DNA of 64,000 nt from positions 62,001-126,000 of IMG/VR virus record IMGVR_UViG_3300028558_000791. The stretch is one strand, 5' to 3'. Below the pieces are notes generated by a model, which was given only the letters and a program-made list of their open reading frames with translations, had not been told where the DNA came from and made no database searches. Shown here piece after piece: positions 1-7,470 of this stretch (positions are counted from its first letter, which is position 1; each line of letters opens with the position of its first letter). This DNA is from a virus. The translations under genes and the position numbers were made by a program.

Positions 1-15
1 TTGAAAATCAACTGA

Positions 16-222
16 ATGCATCCTGAGATTAGGAAATTCTGGGAAGATGCTGGCCATGTTGTACATGGCCCTTCCATTATAGATACATATGAGATATACA
101 TTGGTCCTGGTCCAGCTAGACTAATTGAAACAATTGCTCACGGCAACAAGTACCGATTTAATAAACAATGGTATTCGGAAGAGGAAGCGCTAAGGATTAT
201 CAAGCTAAAAGCTTTTCTTTAA
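16..222 (+). CDS. Small protein with C-terminal LKAFL tail
   Basis: A 68-residue protein that I do not recognise. Its ATG lies directly after the stop (bases 13-15) of a gene that enters the window from the left, so the two are probably co-translated. The last residues are IIKLKAFL. The same ending recurs in the proteins at 47267 and 47671 and, as LKAFW, at 7467. No signal peptide or membrane segment is visible. It ends just ahead of a -10-like element and the tRNA-Cys gene. Confidence 0.7.
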   Translation: MHPEIRKFWEDAGHVVHGPSIIDTYEIYIGPGPARLIETIAHGNKYRFNKQWYSEEEALRIIKLKAFL

Positions 223-227
223 CCTAT

Positions 228-252
228 CAATAGGTGGATATATAAGATACGC
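228..252 (+). promoter_or_regulatory. Putative promoter of tRNA-Cys/Ser cluster
   Basis: The stretch CAATAGGTGGATATATAAG holds a -10-like TATATA at 239-244. It lies 15 bases before the first base of tRNA-Cys. The same CAATA(A)GG plus TATATA/TATAAT arrangement recurs ahead of other tRNA genes in the window. No good -35 box is visible. Assignment is by recurrence only. Confidence 0.5.
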
Positions 253-259
253 TATTTAA

Positions 260-335
260 GTCGTCGTACCCAAATGGTTAAGGGACGGAGCTGCAACCTC
301 CGTATGTGTCCGTTCGAATCGGACCGACGACTCCA
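260..335 (+). tRNA. tRNA-Cys (anticodon GCA)
   Basis: Complete cloverleaf. Acceptor stem GTCGTCG/CGACGAC, anticodon stem CGGAG/CTCCG with loop CTGCAAC giving GCA, T arm GTCCG-TTCGAAT-CGGAC. Discriminator T and an encoded CCA. Confidence 0.95.
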
Positions 336-344
336 TACCACTAA

Positions 345-434
345 GGAGATTTGCGTGAGTGGTTGAAACGGTCACCCTGGAAAGGTGAAGGGGTCGCAAG
401 GCTCCCATGGGTTCGAATCCCATAGTCTCCTCCA
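345..434 (+). tRNA. tRNA-Ser (anticodon GGA)
   Basis: Class II tRNA with a long variable arm. Acceptor GGAGATT/AGTCTCC, anticodon stem TCACC/GGTGA with loop CTGGAAA, encoded CCA. It is one of four serine tRNAs in the first 2 kb. Confidence 0.95.
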
Positions 435-440
435 AAACAA

Positions 441-638
441 ATGTGCTATCTATGTTTACAAGACAATCCATTTAATATCCAGGATTTATCTAAAGAAAAG
501 ATAGATATTAAGAGGAATAGAGCTAAGTTAGTTAAAGAGCTATTAGAGTTTTATTATAAAGAAGTTGTTTGTGATGATGGTAAGTTGGAGATAATAAAAC
601 TAAAAGAAGAGCAGTATAAATTATCCCGAGAGATGTAA
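441..638 (+). CDS. Small charged protein directly after tRNA-Ser
   Basis: A 65-residue, Lys/Glu-rich, probably helical protein of unknown function that begins with a CxxC (Cys2, Cys5). The ATG is only six bases after the CCA of tRNA-Ser(GGA) and no Shine-Dalgarno sequence can fit. If real, it would be translated from a nearly leaderless RNA after tRNA processing. It is flanked tightly by two tRNA-Ser genes. Function unknown. Confidence 0.5.
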   Translation: MCYLCLQDNPFNIQDLSKEKIDIKRNRAKLVKELLEFYYKEVVCDDGKLEIIKLKEEQYKLSREM

Positions 639-643
639 TATAT

Positions 644-733
644 GGAAACTTGGCCGAGTGGTTTAAGGCGCTAGTCTTGAAAACTAGAGATCTCGAAAGG
701 GGTCCGGGGGTTCGAATCCCTCAGTTTCCGCCA
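644..733 (+). tRNA. tRNA-Ser (anticodon TGA)
   Basis: Class II cloverleaf. Acceptor GGAAACT/AGTTTCC, anticodon stem CTAGT/ACTAG with loop CTTGAAA, long variable arm, T loop TTCGAAT, discriminator G and encoded CCA. Confidence 0.95.
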
Positions 734-755
734 GATTCATTATTGAAAGATTAGA

Positions 756-1676
756 ATGAATAAGATTGCAACATTAGTAGGATGTGCCATTGGAGATGCT
801 CTTGGCAATCCATTTGAGATGTGGAGTGTCCATGAGCCCAAGCTTAAAGAGTGGGATGGTCAGTTCAAAGCTGGCGGTACTTTCTGGGTAGGAGAGGCCG
901 GACAATATACCGATGATACCCTAATGAGCCTTGCTTTGTCATATTCTTTGCTTGAGAAGAGCGGATTCGATCAAGAGCACGTAGGTCTTCAGTACTTGGC
1001 TTGGATGGAGTCTGGTAACACTCGCGGTATTGGCGGGACTACTCACAGAGCTTTGACACGAATGAAGAACGGAGCATCCGCTCTTGAGAGTGGTGTTACC
1101 CATAACGATGGCAAGCCTGCCTCTGGTAATGGAACTGCTATGAGAGCCACACCAATTGGCCTCTGGTACCGTAAAGATATCGGCAAGTTGATTGAGGTTG
1201 CAATGGCGGACGCATCCATCACTCATAATTCATTTGAACCCAAGATGGGTTCTGTGGCGGTTGCACTAGGTACTGCATTGATTGCTAATGGTGCAACTGA
1301 CATGATTGAGGTCTTAGAAGAGGTAGCTGAGGTAATCTCTGAATCTATTGTCAAAGAGAAGTTAGTATTGGCCTTAACCCATCTAAAACTGGGTACCGAA
1401 CATTTTGAGGCCCTTGCGCAGATCGGCGTCAATGGCTATGTTCCAGAGACGGTTGGCGCGGCATTCTATTGTTTAGGGGCCAACGCAAACTATAGAGATA
1501 CTGTAGTGTTAGCTGTCAAGGCTGGCGGAGATACTGATACCACTGCGGCGATTGCTGGTGGCATGGCTGGTACTTTATACGGACTTGATGGTATTCCATT
1601 AGAATATAAGGATAAAGTAGAGAATTTCGAGTTATTGCAATCATTGACTGATGAACTTGTCAATAATGAGATATAA
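756..1676 (+). CDS. ADP-ribosylglycohydrolase (DraG family), copy 1
   Basis: A 306-residue protein of the ADP-ribosylglycohydrolase (DraG/ARH) family. Members hydrolyse ADP-ribose from modified amino acids using two bound Mg2+ ions. Hallmarks are visible in order: GCAIGDALGNPFE near the N-terminus, GQYTDDTLMSL around residues 49-59 (first metal-ligand cluster) and GGDTDTTAAIAGGMAG near residue 255 (second cluster). The length is normal for the family. A paralogue lies at 32806-33723, and the window also encodes a PARP, a macro-domain protein and a NADAR protein, so I infer a role in removing ADP-ribose. The ATG is 22 bases after tRNA-Ser(TGA), without a clear ribosome site. Substrate cannot be told from sequence. 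Confidence 0.9.
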   Translation: MNKIATLVGCAIGDALGNPFEMWSVHEPKLKEWDGQFKAGGTFWVGEAGQYTDDTLMSLALSYSLLEKSGFDQEHVGLQYLAWMESGNTRGIGGTTHRALTRMKNGASALESGVTHNDGKPASGNGTAMRATPIGLWYRKDIGKLIEVAMADASITHNSFEPKMGSVAVALGTALIANGATDMIEVLEEVAEVISESIVKEKLVLALTHLKLGTEHFEALAQIGVNGYVPETVGAAFYCLGANANYRDTVVLAVKAGGDTDTTAAIAGGMAGTLYGLDGIPLEYKDKVENFELLQSLTDELVNNEI

Positions 1677-1677
1677 T
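1672..1677 (+). promoter_or_regulatory. -10-like TATAAT before tRNA-Ser(GCT)
   Basis: TATAAT inside CAATAATGAGATATAATAG, overlapping the stop codon of the ADP-ribosylglycohydrolase gene and 14 bases ahead of tRNA-Ser(GCT). It matches the element seen before other tRNAs in the window. Confidence 0.5.
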
Positions 1678-1691
1678 AGTTAGCATAACAC

Positions 1692-1781
1692 GGAGAGTTG
1701 TCCGAGTGGTCTATGGTGAGAGTTTGCTAAACTCTTGGGGTCGAAAGGCCCCCACAGGTTCGAATCCTGTACTCTCCGCCA
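1692..1781 (+). tRNA. tRNA-Ser (anticodon GCT)
   Basis: Class II cloverleaf. Acceptor GGAGAGT/ACTCTCC, anticodon stem AGAGT/ACTCT with loop TTGCTAA, long variable arm, encoded CCA. Confidence 0.95.
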
Positions 1782-1792
1782 CACTGTGTTAA

Positions 1793-1883
1793 GGAATAGT
1801 GCGTGAGTCCGGCTGAAACGGTCTGTCTCGAAAACAGAAGCTCCTTATGGGAGCCAGGGGTTCAAATCCCTTCTATTCCTCCA
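1793..1883 (+). tRNA. tRNA-Ser (anticodon CGA)
   Basis: Class II cloverleaf. Acceptor GGAATAG/CTATTCC, anticodon stem TCTGT/ACAGA with loop CTCGAAA, long variable arm, T loop TTCAAAT, encoded CCA. Confidence 0.95.
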
Positions 1884-1890
1884 ACAATAC

Positions 1891-1961
1891 AGGGTCGAGT
1901 ATAGGATACAACGGAGCCTCCAAAACTCCGGAAGAGGGTTCAATTCCCTCCGGCCCTGCCA
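1891..1961 (+). tRNA. tRNA-Trp (anticodon CCA) with a shortened D arm
   Basis: Acceptor AGGGTCG/CGGCCCT, T arm GAGGG-TTCAATT-CCCTC, discriminator G and CCA. The anticodon loop CTCCAAA gives CCA (Trp); its stem GGAGC/ACTCC has a C-A mismatch at the loop-closing pair. The gene is 68 bases without the CCA end. All of the missing length is in the D arm, which folds as GTAT-AGG-ATAC with a three-base loop. The phage also encodes TrpRS at 62308. Confidence 0.8.
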
Positions 1962-1984
1962 ACTATTATAGAATTGGTTATTAC

Positions 1985-2236
1985 ATGAAAAGGTGCGCTG
2001 CTATTCTTGAGAAGAATCAAGAAACTGGCAAGGAAGACTGGCGTTTCTATCACAGCCCTACCATTGGCGACATTCGCAGACTTCGGCAAAGGGGCGCTAT
2101 CATAATGCGCCAACTCGTTGAGCGTCACGGGAATGAAGTACATAAGCGTTGGGTAACTGACTCGGGAGTAGTAGTGGTTCATAGTACCGACTACTTATCC
2201 TATGAACAACAAAGGAGACTCAACGATGGATATTAA
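1985..2236 (+). CDS. Hypothetical protein, 83 aa
   Basis: A basic 83-residue protein that I do not recognise, with an Arg-rich middle (DIRRLRQRGAIIMRQLVERHG). The ATG at 1985 is chosen because upstream in-frame codons run through two tRNA genes. It lies 23 bases after tRNA-Trp. Its 3' end overlaps the start of the next gene by 11 bases. Confidence 0.6.
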   Translation: MKRCAAILEKNQETGKEDWRFYHSPTIGDIRRLRQRGAIIMRQLVERHGNEVHKRWVTDSGVVVVHSTDYLSYEQQRRLNDGY

Positions 2237-2774
2237 TGAAGGCATGGAGTATCTTAGAAATCTCTACAAGGACAAAGAGTGGTTTCATTCTGTTGGACTT
2301 GAAAAGTATGGACGTATCGTAGTATACATTCACCACTCGACTCATGAGACACTTCATGACATTCCAGACAGCGTAGCTAATAAGCAGGTGCTTGTGCACT
2401 TTGCCGGCAGTTTGTTTTTGGACAAAGACAAGTATGTCAATCGACCGGGGCCTACTACCTATCCTATGTTGGAGCTTGAAGGTGCAGCCCGCCGTGCTGA
2501 TGCTGATGGTGGGCCTGACGTTCCGGTTGATATGCTTGATGAAGCAGTTGGTGCCCAAGCAGAAGAGTTGAGCATGCGATATCTGGAGACTGAACTGTTT
2601 AGGCTTGAGAAGGCTTGTGGCAGCAATACTCTTCAAGATATCTTCTATGAGATTAAGGATGCACGGAACGCCGTGACTAATCTGTCAGCTCGTTATCCTG
2701 ATGTACGCAAGTCTCTTGAGAAACTGTATGAACAGTACGGCTTCGATGTCATCTACGAGAACTTGGATGGTTGA
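2226..2774 (+). CDS. Hypothetical protein, 182 aa
   Basis: An acidic, soluble protein of about 182 residues with no motif I recognise. The start at 2226 is supported by a GGAG ribosome site at 2215-2218; an upstream in-frame ATG lies inside the previous gene. It is followed after one base by a small gene, so the run 1985-3277 behaves as one operon ending with an HNH protein. Confidence 0.75.
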   Translation: MDINEGMEYLRNLYKDKEWFHSVGLEKYGRIVVYIHHSTHETLHDIPDSVANKQVLVHFAGSLFLDKDKYVNRPGPTTYPMLELEGAARRADADGGPDVPVDMLDEAVGAQAEELSMRYLETELFRLEKACGSNTLQDIFYEIKDARNAVTNLSARYPDVRKSLEKLYEQYGFDVIYENLDG

Positions 2775-2775
2775 T

Positions 2776-2937
2776 ATGGCCGAGAATGAAGACGTTGAGA
2801 GAATGAAGAAGGCATTAGAGGATATCTATAAGAATGCTGATGAAGATATGCCAAACCATAATTCAGCAAGCATTCTGATGACACTACGATGGATTAAGAA
2901 ACTTGCTAAGCGAGGTCTTGGCGAGTCTGACGATTGA
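2776..2937 (+). CDS. Hypothetical protein, 53 aa
   Basis: A 53-residue helical protein starting MAENEDVERMKKAL. The start at 2776 follows the TGA of the previous gene (2772-2774) by one base, suggesting translational coupling. No recognisable domain. Confidence 0.6.
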   Translation: MAENEDVERMKKALEDIYKNADEDMPNHNSASILMTLRWIKKLAKRGLGESDD

Positions 2938-2944
2938 GGTTATT

Positions 2945-3277
2945 ATGTCTAGCGGCAAGAAAGCAATTAGAAAGTATTTCCGTGACGCATGTTACAAGCG
3001 TGACGGCTTTCGTTGCGCTATGTGTAATATGAAATCTTCCAAGGACACGGCCGAGGAAGAACTTGACGCTCATCACATAACCGATAGAAACTTACTTCCA
3101 AATGGTGGGTATGTAAAAGAGAATGGAATCTCCCTGTGTCCAACCTGCCATGAGAAGGCAGAAGTCTACCATTCGACAGGTACAGCAGTGGAGGGATTTG
3201 CCCCGGACGATCTGTACAAGAAAATCAATTCTACTTATGAAAAGGCAGTTGAAGCTAGCAATAAATTGAGTTCCTGA
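2945..3277 (+). CDS. HNH endonuclease-like protein
   Basis: A 110-residue protein with an HNH/McrA-like fold. A basic N-terminal helix is followed by CAMC (two zinc ligands), then DAHHIT, an Asn region and CPTCH, which completes the ββα-metal core. The start at 2945 has a GAGG ribosome site and lies just after the previous stop. Many phages carry such small HNH proteins, some free-standing and some as homing nucleases; which this is cannot be told. Confidence 0.85.
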   Translation: MSSGKKAIRKYFRDACYKRDGFRCAMCNMKSSKDTAEEELDAHHITDRNLLPNGGYVKENGISLCPTCHEKAEVYHSTGTAVEGFAPDDLYKKINSTYEKAVEASNKLSS

Positions 3278-3281
3278 TATA

Positions 3282-3290
3282 TGCTATAAT
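3282..3290 (+). promoter_or_regulatory. Extended -10 promoter TGCTATAAT
   Basis: A perfect extended -10 (TGnTATAAT) in the gap after the HNH gene. It would transcribe the gene at 3390 with a leader of about 90 bases. No -35 at proper spacing is seen. Confidence 0.6.
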
Positions 3291-3389
3291 GGGTGCGTTC
3301 TTCTAATAAGTTCGCATTAGACAATAGCCTATAACCTTTAGGAGGTACTCGGTTCTTTGAAATTACTTTAACGCAATAACTTTTCATAA

Positions 3390-3761
3390 ATGGAGTTTAA
3401 AATGACTCTTAACGAATTTGAATCTCTCGCCGTAATTGAAACAACAACCTCAGAAGAGAAGGATGATGAATTCAGCATCCCTCTAGATATCTCAGATATC
3501 ATCAGCATTTGCAGAGATTTTAATAATCTCGGTTGGCAAATTCAGCAACAAGTAGAGAATATACTAGAAGTCGGTGTGGAAGAGTCTATTAAAAGCGGTA
3601 ATGTCAAGAAAGAATCGTTGCCTCAGGTCAAGCATTTCTTACGCAGCATTTGTAAAAACGCTTACTTCGGAGACGCAGTAAGTCAAGCACAAGATTGTAT
3701 TAGACTTATTCAAGACTATGAAGAGAAGTATCAACTGAGATACGCATCTAACTACAACTAA
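3390..3761 (+). CDS. Hypothetical protein, 123 aa
   Basis: An acidic 123-residue protein, mostly helical by composition, with no recognised motif. It has its own promoter-like element upstream and a strong hairpin just after the stop, so it seems to be a single-gene transcript. A long leader and its own terminator often mark highly expressed phage genes (inference). Confidence 0.7.
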   Translation: MEFKMTLNEFESLAVIETTTSEEKDDEFSIPLDISDIISICRDFNNLGWQIQQQVENILEVGVEESIKSGNVKKESLPQVKHFLRSICKNAYFGDAVSQAQDCIRLIQDYEEKYQLRYASNYN

Positions 3762-3771
3762 CACTTAACAT

Positions 3772-3793
3772 TCGGGGGCGTAACAGCCCCCGA
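3772..3793 (+). terminator. Strong GC hairpin, likely terminator
   Basis: TCGGGGGC-gtaaca-GCCCCCGA, an 8-bp perfect stem with a six-base loop, ten bases after the stop of the gene at 3390. The following U-tract is poor (GTCATTT), so efficiency is uncertain. Confidence 0.7.
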
Positions 3794-3806
3794 GTCATTT
3801 CTACCT

Positions 3807-4223
3807 ATGGACAACACGTTAGATAAAGAAGAGAACGCGAAGAACATTTATGTTATCCGACATAAGCTAGGTAATCTCAGACCATGTCTTGGTCGTGGTG
3901 ATCGTTGGGAATACAAAGTAGGTAACTTCAATGTCGTCATGTTTGCATATGACATTGGTGATGTCCCGCCCCAAACAGATTCCATTCTTCGTTTTGAAAA
4001 AGTTGACGTAATTCTGAATGAATTTACTAAAGATGGAACAGCATCCAGCGTCTCTCTAAGGGACGACCCGCGCCTCAAAAACTACGAACCCATTCGATAT
4101 AATGTAATTGAATCTCCGGGTGGTAGAATCAACTTAAGTAATGGAGATGGGATGCCCATCCTTCATGTGTGTGAGCTTATTCGTTATCTTCATCGCCTAT
4201 CTAATCTAACAGCATTCATGTAA
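3807..4223 (+). CDS. Hypothetical protein, 138 aa
   Basis: A 138-residue protein, mixed alpha/beta by eye, that I do not recognise. No Shine-Dalgarno sequence is evident ahead of the ATG. The C-terminus LTAFM weakly resembles the LKAFL ending of other small proteins here. Confidence 0.65.
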   Translation: MDNTLDKEENAKNIYVIRHKLGNLRPCLGRGDRWEYKVGNFNVVMFAYDIGDVPPQTDSILRFEKVDVILNEFTKDGTASSVSLRDDPRLKNYEPIRYNVIESPGGRINLSNGDGMPILHVCELIRYLHRLSNLTAFM

Positions 4224-4234
4224 AGAGGTGTGTC

Positions 4235-4417
4235 ATGGAAAAGGAAGATTTGCTGGATCTCAAGGAACTCATTACAGAGTACGGGGCAAAGGAAGCATTG
4301 AAGGTTTTTCGTTTGGCATGTAGTGAAGTAGCCGACGATTACTCTGACCTGGGACTAAACGAACGTGCCCGAGAAGCGGCCGAGGTGGCTGACCTCTTGA
4401 GCAAGGTCTACATGTGA
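4235..4417 (+). CDS. Hypothetical protein, 60 aa
   Basis: A 60-residue acidic helical protein with a good AGAGG ribosome site. The C-terminal half is rich in Ala, Glu and Leu. No domain recognised. A TATAGT -10-like element overlaps its stop codon and may drive the next gene. Confidence 0.65.
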   Translation: MEKEDLLDLKELITEYGAKEALKVFRLACSEVADDYSDLGLNERAREAAEVADLLSKVYM

Positions 4418-4429
4418 TATAGTATTAGC

Positions 4430-4969
4430 ATGATTGCAATTCTCATCACAGCGTTTGTCGCTTTCTTCGCCTCTAGCCTTTTTGGTTATGTAGTCCATCG
4501 ATCACTCCATCAGAAATGGACTGGTCGTCTCAATCAGAAACATATGACGCATCATCTTATCCTGTATCCTCCGTCTAACTATCTGTCAGACAAGTACAGA
4601 CAGGCTGGTGTGGATAATACAGTTTTTACTTTCGCAATAGCAGCTATACCTTTGGTAGCAATCCCTCTCTTCTTAGGAGCCTTAGGGATTCTTTCATTAC
4701 CATCAGTTGTTACCGCTGTGATAGTAATGGGTCTCATGGGAGTTCTTCATGACCAACTTCATGATGCTTTCCATATCAAAAATCATTTTCTTAATCGAAT
4801 TCCGGGAGTTAGGAATATCTTTGCATACTGGAACCGACTGCACTATCTACATCACGTAGATATGCAGAAGAACTTCGGAATTTTCTTATTCCATTGGGAC
4901 CATGTATTCAAAACATATTGGAAGAACGATGGAAGAGAAGATATATACGTGCCGAACCGAAGAGATTAG
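4430..4969 (+). CDS. Fatty-acid hydroxylase/sterol desaturase-like membrane protein
   Basis: A 179-residue membrane protein with three histidine boxes typical of the di-iron fatty-acid hydroxylase superfamily: HRSLH plus HMTHH near residues 23-43, HDQLHDAFH near 105, and LHYLHH near 138 followed by HWDH. Two or three hydrophobic segments lie at residues 1-20 and 60-100. Such enzymes hydroxylate or desaturate lipids or carotenoids. I infer membrane-lipid modification during infection. TGATATAGT sits seven bases before the ATG, which could give a leaderless message. The gene overlaps the next by 41 bases. Confidence 0.8.
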   Translation: MIAILITAFVAFFASSLFGYVVHRSLHQKWTGRLNQKHMTHHLILYPPSNYLSDKYRQAGVDNTVFTFAIAAIPLVAIPLFLGALGILSLPSVVTAVIVMGLMGVLHDQLHDAFHIKNHFLNRIPGVRNIFAYWNRLHYLHHVDMQKNFGIFLFHWDHVFKTYWKNDGREDIYVPNRRD

Positions 4970-5165
4970 CGGCACAACCTACCGTTTCTATCTTTATCTA
5001 AAAGATGAAACTAAGTGGCGCTTAAGTGGAAGCTATCAATCAAGAGAAGAGGTTGATAGTTACGTGGAACGAATGATGAAAGCTCATCCTGAATATAGGA
5101 TTGAGATTACAGAACACCCTTGGACAAACAACGTCTGCATAGAATGTGGAAGAGAGGAGTATTAA
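4929..5165 (+). CDS. Hypothetical protein with terminal CxxC, 78 aa
   Basis: A 78-residue protein ending in CIECGREEY, a possible metal-binding knuckle. The start at 4929 lies inside the 3' end of the preceding membrane-protein gene, with GGAAG upstream. Function unknown. Confidence 0.6.
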   Translation: MEEKIYTCRTEEISGTTYRFYLYLKDETKWRLSGSYQSREEVDSYVERMMKAHPEYRIEITEHPWTNNVCIECGREEY

Positions 5166-5166
5166 T

Positions 5167-5256
5167 ATGTTAACAAATGTAATTTCAGATCGGATCATTT
5201 CCAATGATTCCGGCGTTGGCGTAGATACTCTACTCCACCTCAGCACCGTTATTTGA
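5167..5256 (+). CDS. Possible small protein, 29 aa
   Basis: A 29-codon frame starting one base after the previous stop, with AGAGGAG 7-13 bases ahead of the ATG. It reads MLTNVISDRIISNDSGVG and continues to a TGA that overlaps the -35 box of the EF-G promoter. It may be a real micro-protein or a chance frame. Confidence 0.35.
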   Translation: MLTNVISDRIISNDSGVGVDTLLHLSTVI

Positions 5257-5280
5257 CAAGGCGCCATTAGCATAATAGTT
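5253..5280 (+). promoter_or_regulatory. Putative promoter of the EF-G gene
   Basis: TTGACA (5253-5258) followed after 16 bases by ATAGTT (or after 17 by TAGTTT). It resembles the TTGACW-N16-TAnRTT elements ahead of the EF-Ts and ligase genes, though its -10 is a poorer match. It would leave a leader of about 90 bases. Confidence 0.5.
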
Positions 5281-5307
5281 TAGCGAAGGATCGCCTCGTC
5301 TTTGGAC

Positions 5308-5326
5308 GCATACCGTACTGGTATGC
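5308..5326 (+). promoter_or_regulatory. Hairpin in the EF-G leader
   Basis: GCATACC-gtact-GGTATGC, a perfect 7-bp stem in the 5' leader of the EF-G gene. It lacks a U-tract, so it is more likely a stability or translation-control element than a terminator. Confidence 0.4.
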
Positions 5327-5376
5327 CATCCGTTTAGATTTGAATGGGCTAATCCTTTAGCTCAAAGGAAACTGTT

Positions 5377-7470
5377 ATGAAGCACGTTAGCATTGATAGA
5401 TATCGCAACATCGGGATTATGGCTCACATTGACGCGGGCAAAACCACTGTAAGCGAACGCATCTTGTTCTATGCCGGTCTCATCCATACAATGGGTGAAG
5501 TACACGATGGTGACACTGTTATGGATGATGATCCGCGTGAGAAGACTCGCGGCATCACTATCAACTCAGCCGCTACCACTTTGTACTGGAAAGGTTCGGA
5601 TAACTCCCAGCCCGACCATCGCATCAACTTAATTGACACTCCAGGTCACATTGACTTCACTGTCGAAGTGGAAAGGTCTCTCCGTGTTCTTGACGGCGCT
5701 GTCTGTGTATTAGACGGCTCCCAAGGCGTTGAGCCTCAGACTGAACAGGTATGGCGTCAAGCTGACCGCTACAACGTAGCTCGTATCTGTTTTGTCAACA
5801 AGATGGATAAGACTGGCGCTAACTTCAATATGTCCGTTGATTCTCTTCGTGAGAAGCTAGGAGTCAAGGTCGTTCCTATTCAACTCCCTTATGGAGAAGA
5901 GGAACAGTTCCATGGCATCATTGACCTTATCAACATGAGAGTCGTTAGGTTTGATGAATCTACCAAGGGTAAGTCATTTTCATTCATGACTATGGACTAC
6001 CTTCCCGATAGCTTGATGAGCCACGTTCATCGAGCCAGGGAGCGTATGCTTGAAGCCCTAGCTGATGTCAGCGACTCCATCATGGAGAAATTCTTAGACG
6101 GCAGACTCAATGATATCTCTATTGAAGAGATTCATGCGGCTCTCCGTAAAGGAACTATCTCTCGCACTCTCTTCCCAGTTCTTTGCGGCTCTGCCCTAAA
6201 GAACAAGGGAGTACAGATGCTCCTTGATGCGGTCTTGGCCTATCTACCATCTCCAGTTGACTTGCCTCCTGTGTCTGGAATCAATCCAGATAACAAAGAG
6301 CAAGTTACTCGTCGCTTGGTAGATGAGGAACCATTGTCTGCTTTGGCATTCAAAATCATTAGCGAAGACACTGGCAACCTAACCTTTATTCGAGTTTACT
6401 CGGGTGTCCTACGTTCTGGCTCTTATGTGTATAACATAAGTCGCGGACAGAAGGAACGCGTCTCCCGTCTTGTACTTATGCACGCAAGTGATAGGCAGAA
6501 GATTGAAGAGGCAAGGGCGGGTGACATTGTTGCCGCTATTGGCTTGAAGACTACATATACTGGTGACACGCTGTGTGATGAGAAGTCTCCTATCATCTTA
6601 GAGAAGATGGACTTCCCTGATCCAGTAGTCGAGCTTTCTATTGAGCCGAAGACCTCGGCTGACTATGATAAGCTAGCTGTTGCTTTACAGAAGATGTTGC
6701 TTGAAGACCCAAGCCTCAAGGCTTATACTGACCCAGATACCTCTCAGACTATTCTGAAGGGTATGGGTGAGCTTCACCTTGAGATTGTAGTTGATAAGCT
6801 TCGTACTGACCGTGGAGTTGGTGTAACGACTGGACAACCTCGTGTTTCCTATCGTGAGACCATTACCAAGGAAGGTCATGCGGACTATAAACACAAAGCC
6901 CAGAATGGTGGCAAAGGTGTCTATGGTCATGCTGTCATCAAGGTAAAGCCAGGTGCTAGAGGCTCAGGCTTCGTCTTCCATGACGAAGTAGTAGGCGGCA
7001 GAATCCCAAGAGAGTTTATTCCATCTGTGGAGAAAGGCATCAAGAATGCCCTTCAAAACGGAATCTACTCTGGCAATCCAACGGTTGACATCGAGGTTAC
7101 CCTCATAGATGGTAGCACTCATGCAGTCGATGGTTGCGCCTTTGGATTCGAACTAGCTGGTTCAAAAGCTATCCAAGAAGCTGTCAATGCTGCGGGTCCA
7201 ACTGTGTTGGAGCCAATCATGGCAGTGGAAGTGGTAGCGCCTGAGGAGTATATGGGTGATGTTATTGGTGTCTTGTCTGCCCGTGCAGGCCAGATTACTA
7301 ATACATTGAGTCGTGGTAATGCTAGAGTCGTACAGGCTAACGTGCCATTGAGAAGCCTTTTCGGGATCACTACTGACCTCCGAGGAAGGACTCAAGGTCG
7401 TGCTGTACCTAGTATGGTCTTCTCTCATTACGATACTTGTTCCTTGAAACCATCGGAGCTTGATAAGTGA
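5377..7470 (+). CDS. fusA: Elongation factor G
   Basis: A full-length 697-residue translational GTPase, close to bacterial EF-G in size. It catalyses ribosome translocation and, with RRF, recycling. Visible motifs: P-loop AHIDAGKTT (G1), RGITI (switch I), DTPGHIDF (G3), NKMD (G4) and GSALKN (G5), then domains II-V with the conserved GMGELHLEI stretch. No ribosomal protein or EF-Tu is adjacent. It starts ATG after AAGGAAACTGTT. EF-G genes are very rare in phages. I infer that it either supports phage translation when the host factor is blocked or favours phage mRNAs. Antibiotic-resistant or ribosome-recycling-only variants cannot be told from this reading. Confidence 0.97.
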   Translation: MKHVSIDRYRNIGIMAHIDAGKTTVSERILFYAGLIHTMGEVHDGDTVMDDDPREKTRGITINSAATTLYWKGSDNSQPDHRINLIDTPGHIDFTVEVERSLRVLDGAVCVLDGSQGVEPQTEQVWRQADRYNVARICFVNKMDKTGANFNMSVDSLREKLGVKVVPIQLPYGEEEQFHGIIDLINMRVVRFDESTKGKSFSFMTMDYLPDSLMSHVHRARERMLEALADVSDSIMEKFLDGRLNDISIEEIHAALRKGTISRTLFPVLCGSALKNKGVQMLLDAVLAYLPSPVDLPPVSGINPDNKEQVTRRLVDEEPLSALAFKIISEDTGNLTFIRVYSGVLRSGSYVYNISRGQKERVSRLVLMHASDRQKIEEARAGDIVAAIGLKTTYTGDTLCDEKSPIILEKMDFPDPVVELSIEPKTSADYDKLAVALQKMLLEDPSLKAYTDPDTSQTILKGMGELHLEIVVDKLRTDRGVGVTTGQPRVSYRETITKEGHADYKHKAQNGGKGVYGHAVIKVKPGARGSGFVFHDEVVGGRIPREFIPSVEKGIKNALQNGIYSGNPTVDIEVTLIDGSTHAVDGCAFGFELAGSKAIQEAVNAAGPTVLEPIMAVEVVAPEEYMGDVIGVLSARAGQITNTLSRGNARVVQANVPLRSLFGITTDLRGRTQGRAVPSMVFSHYDTCSLKPSELDK

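Noticed and set aside
256-471. Minus-strand frame with GFEPMGALRPLHLSRV-like sequence
   Set aside because: It is the antisense translation of tRNA-Cys and tRNA-Ser. Such GFEP-type frames are a well-known annotation artefact over tRNA genes; the same holds for 10899-11111, 13781-14155, 14642-14878 and 61345-62011.
1847-1984. Upstream extension of the gene at 1985
   Set aside because: It would read through tRNA-Ser(CGA) and tRNA-Trp.
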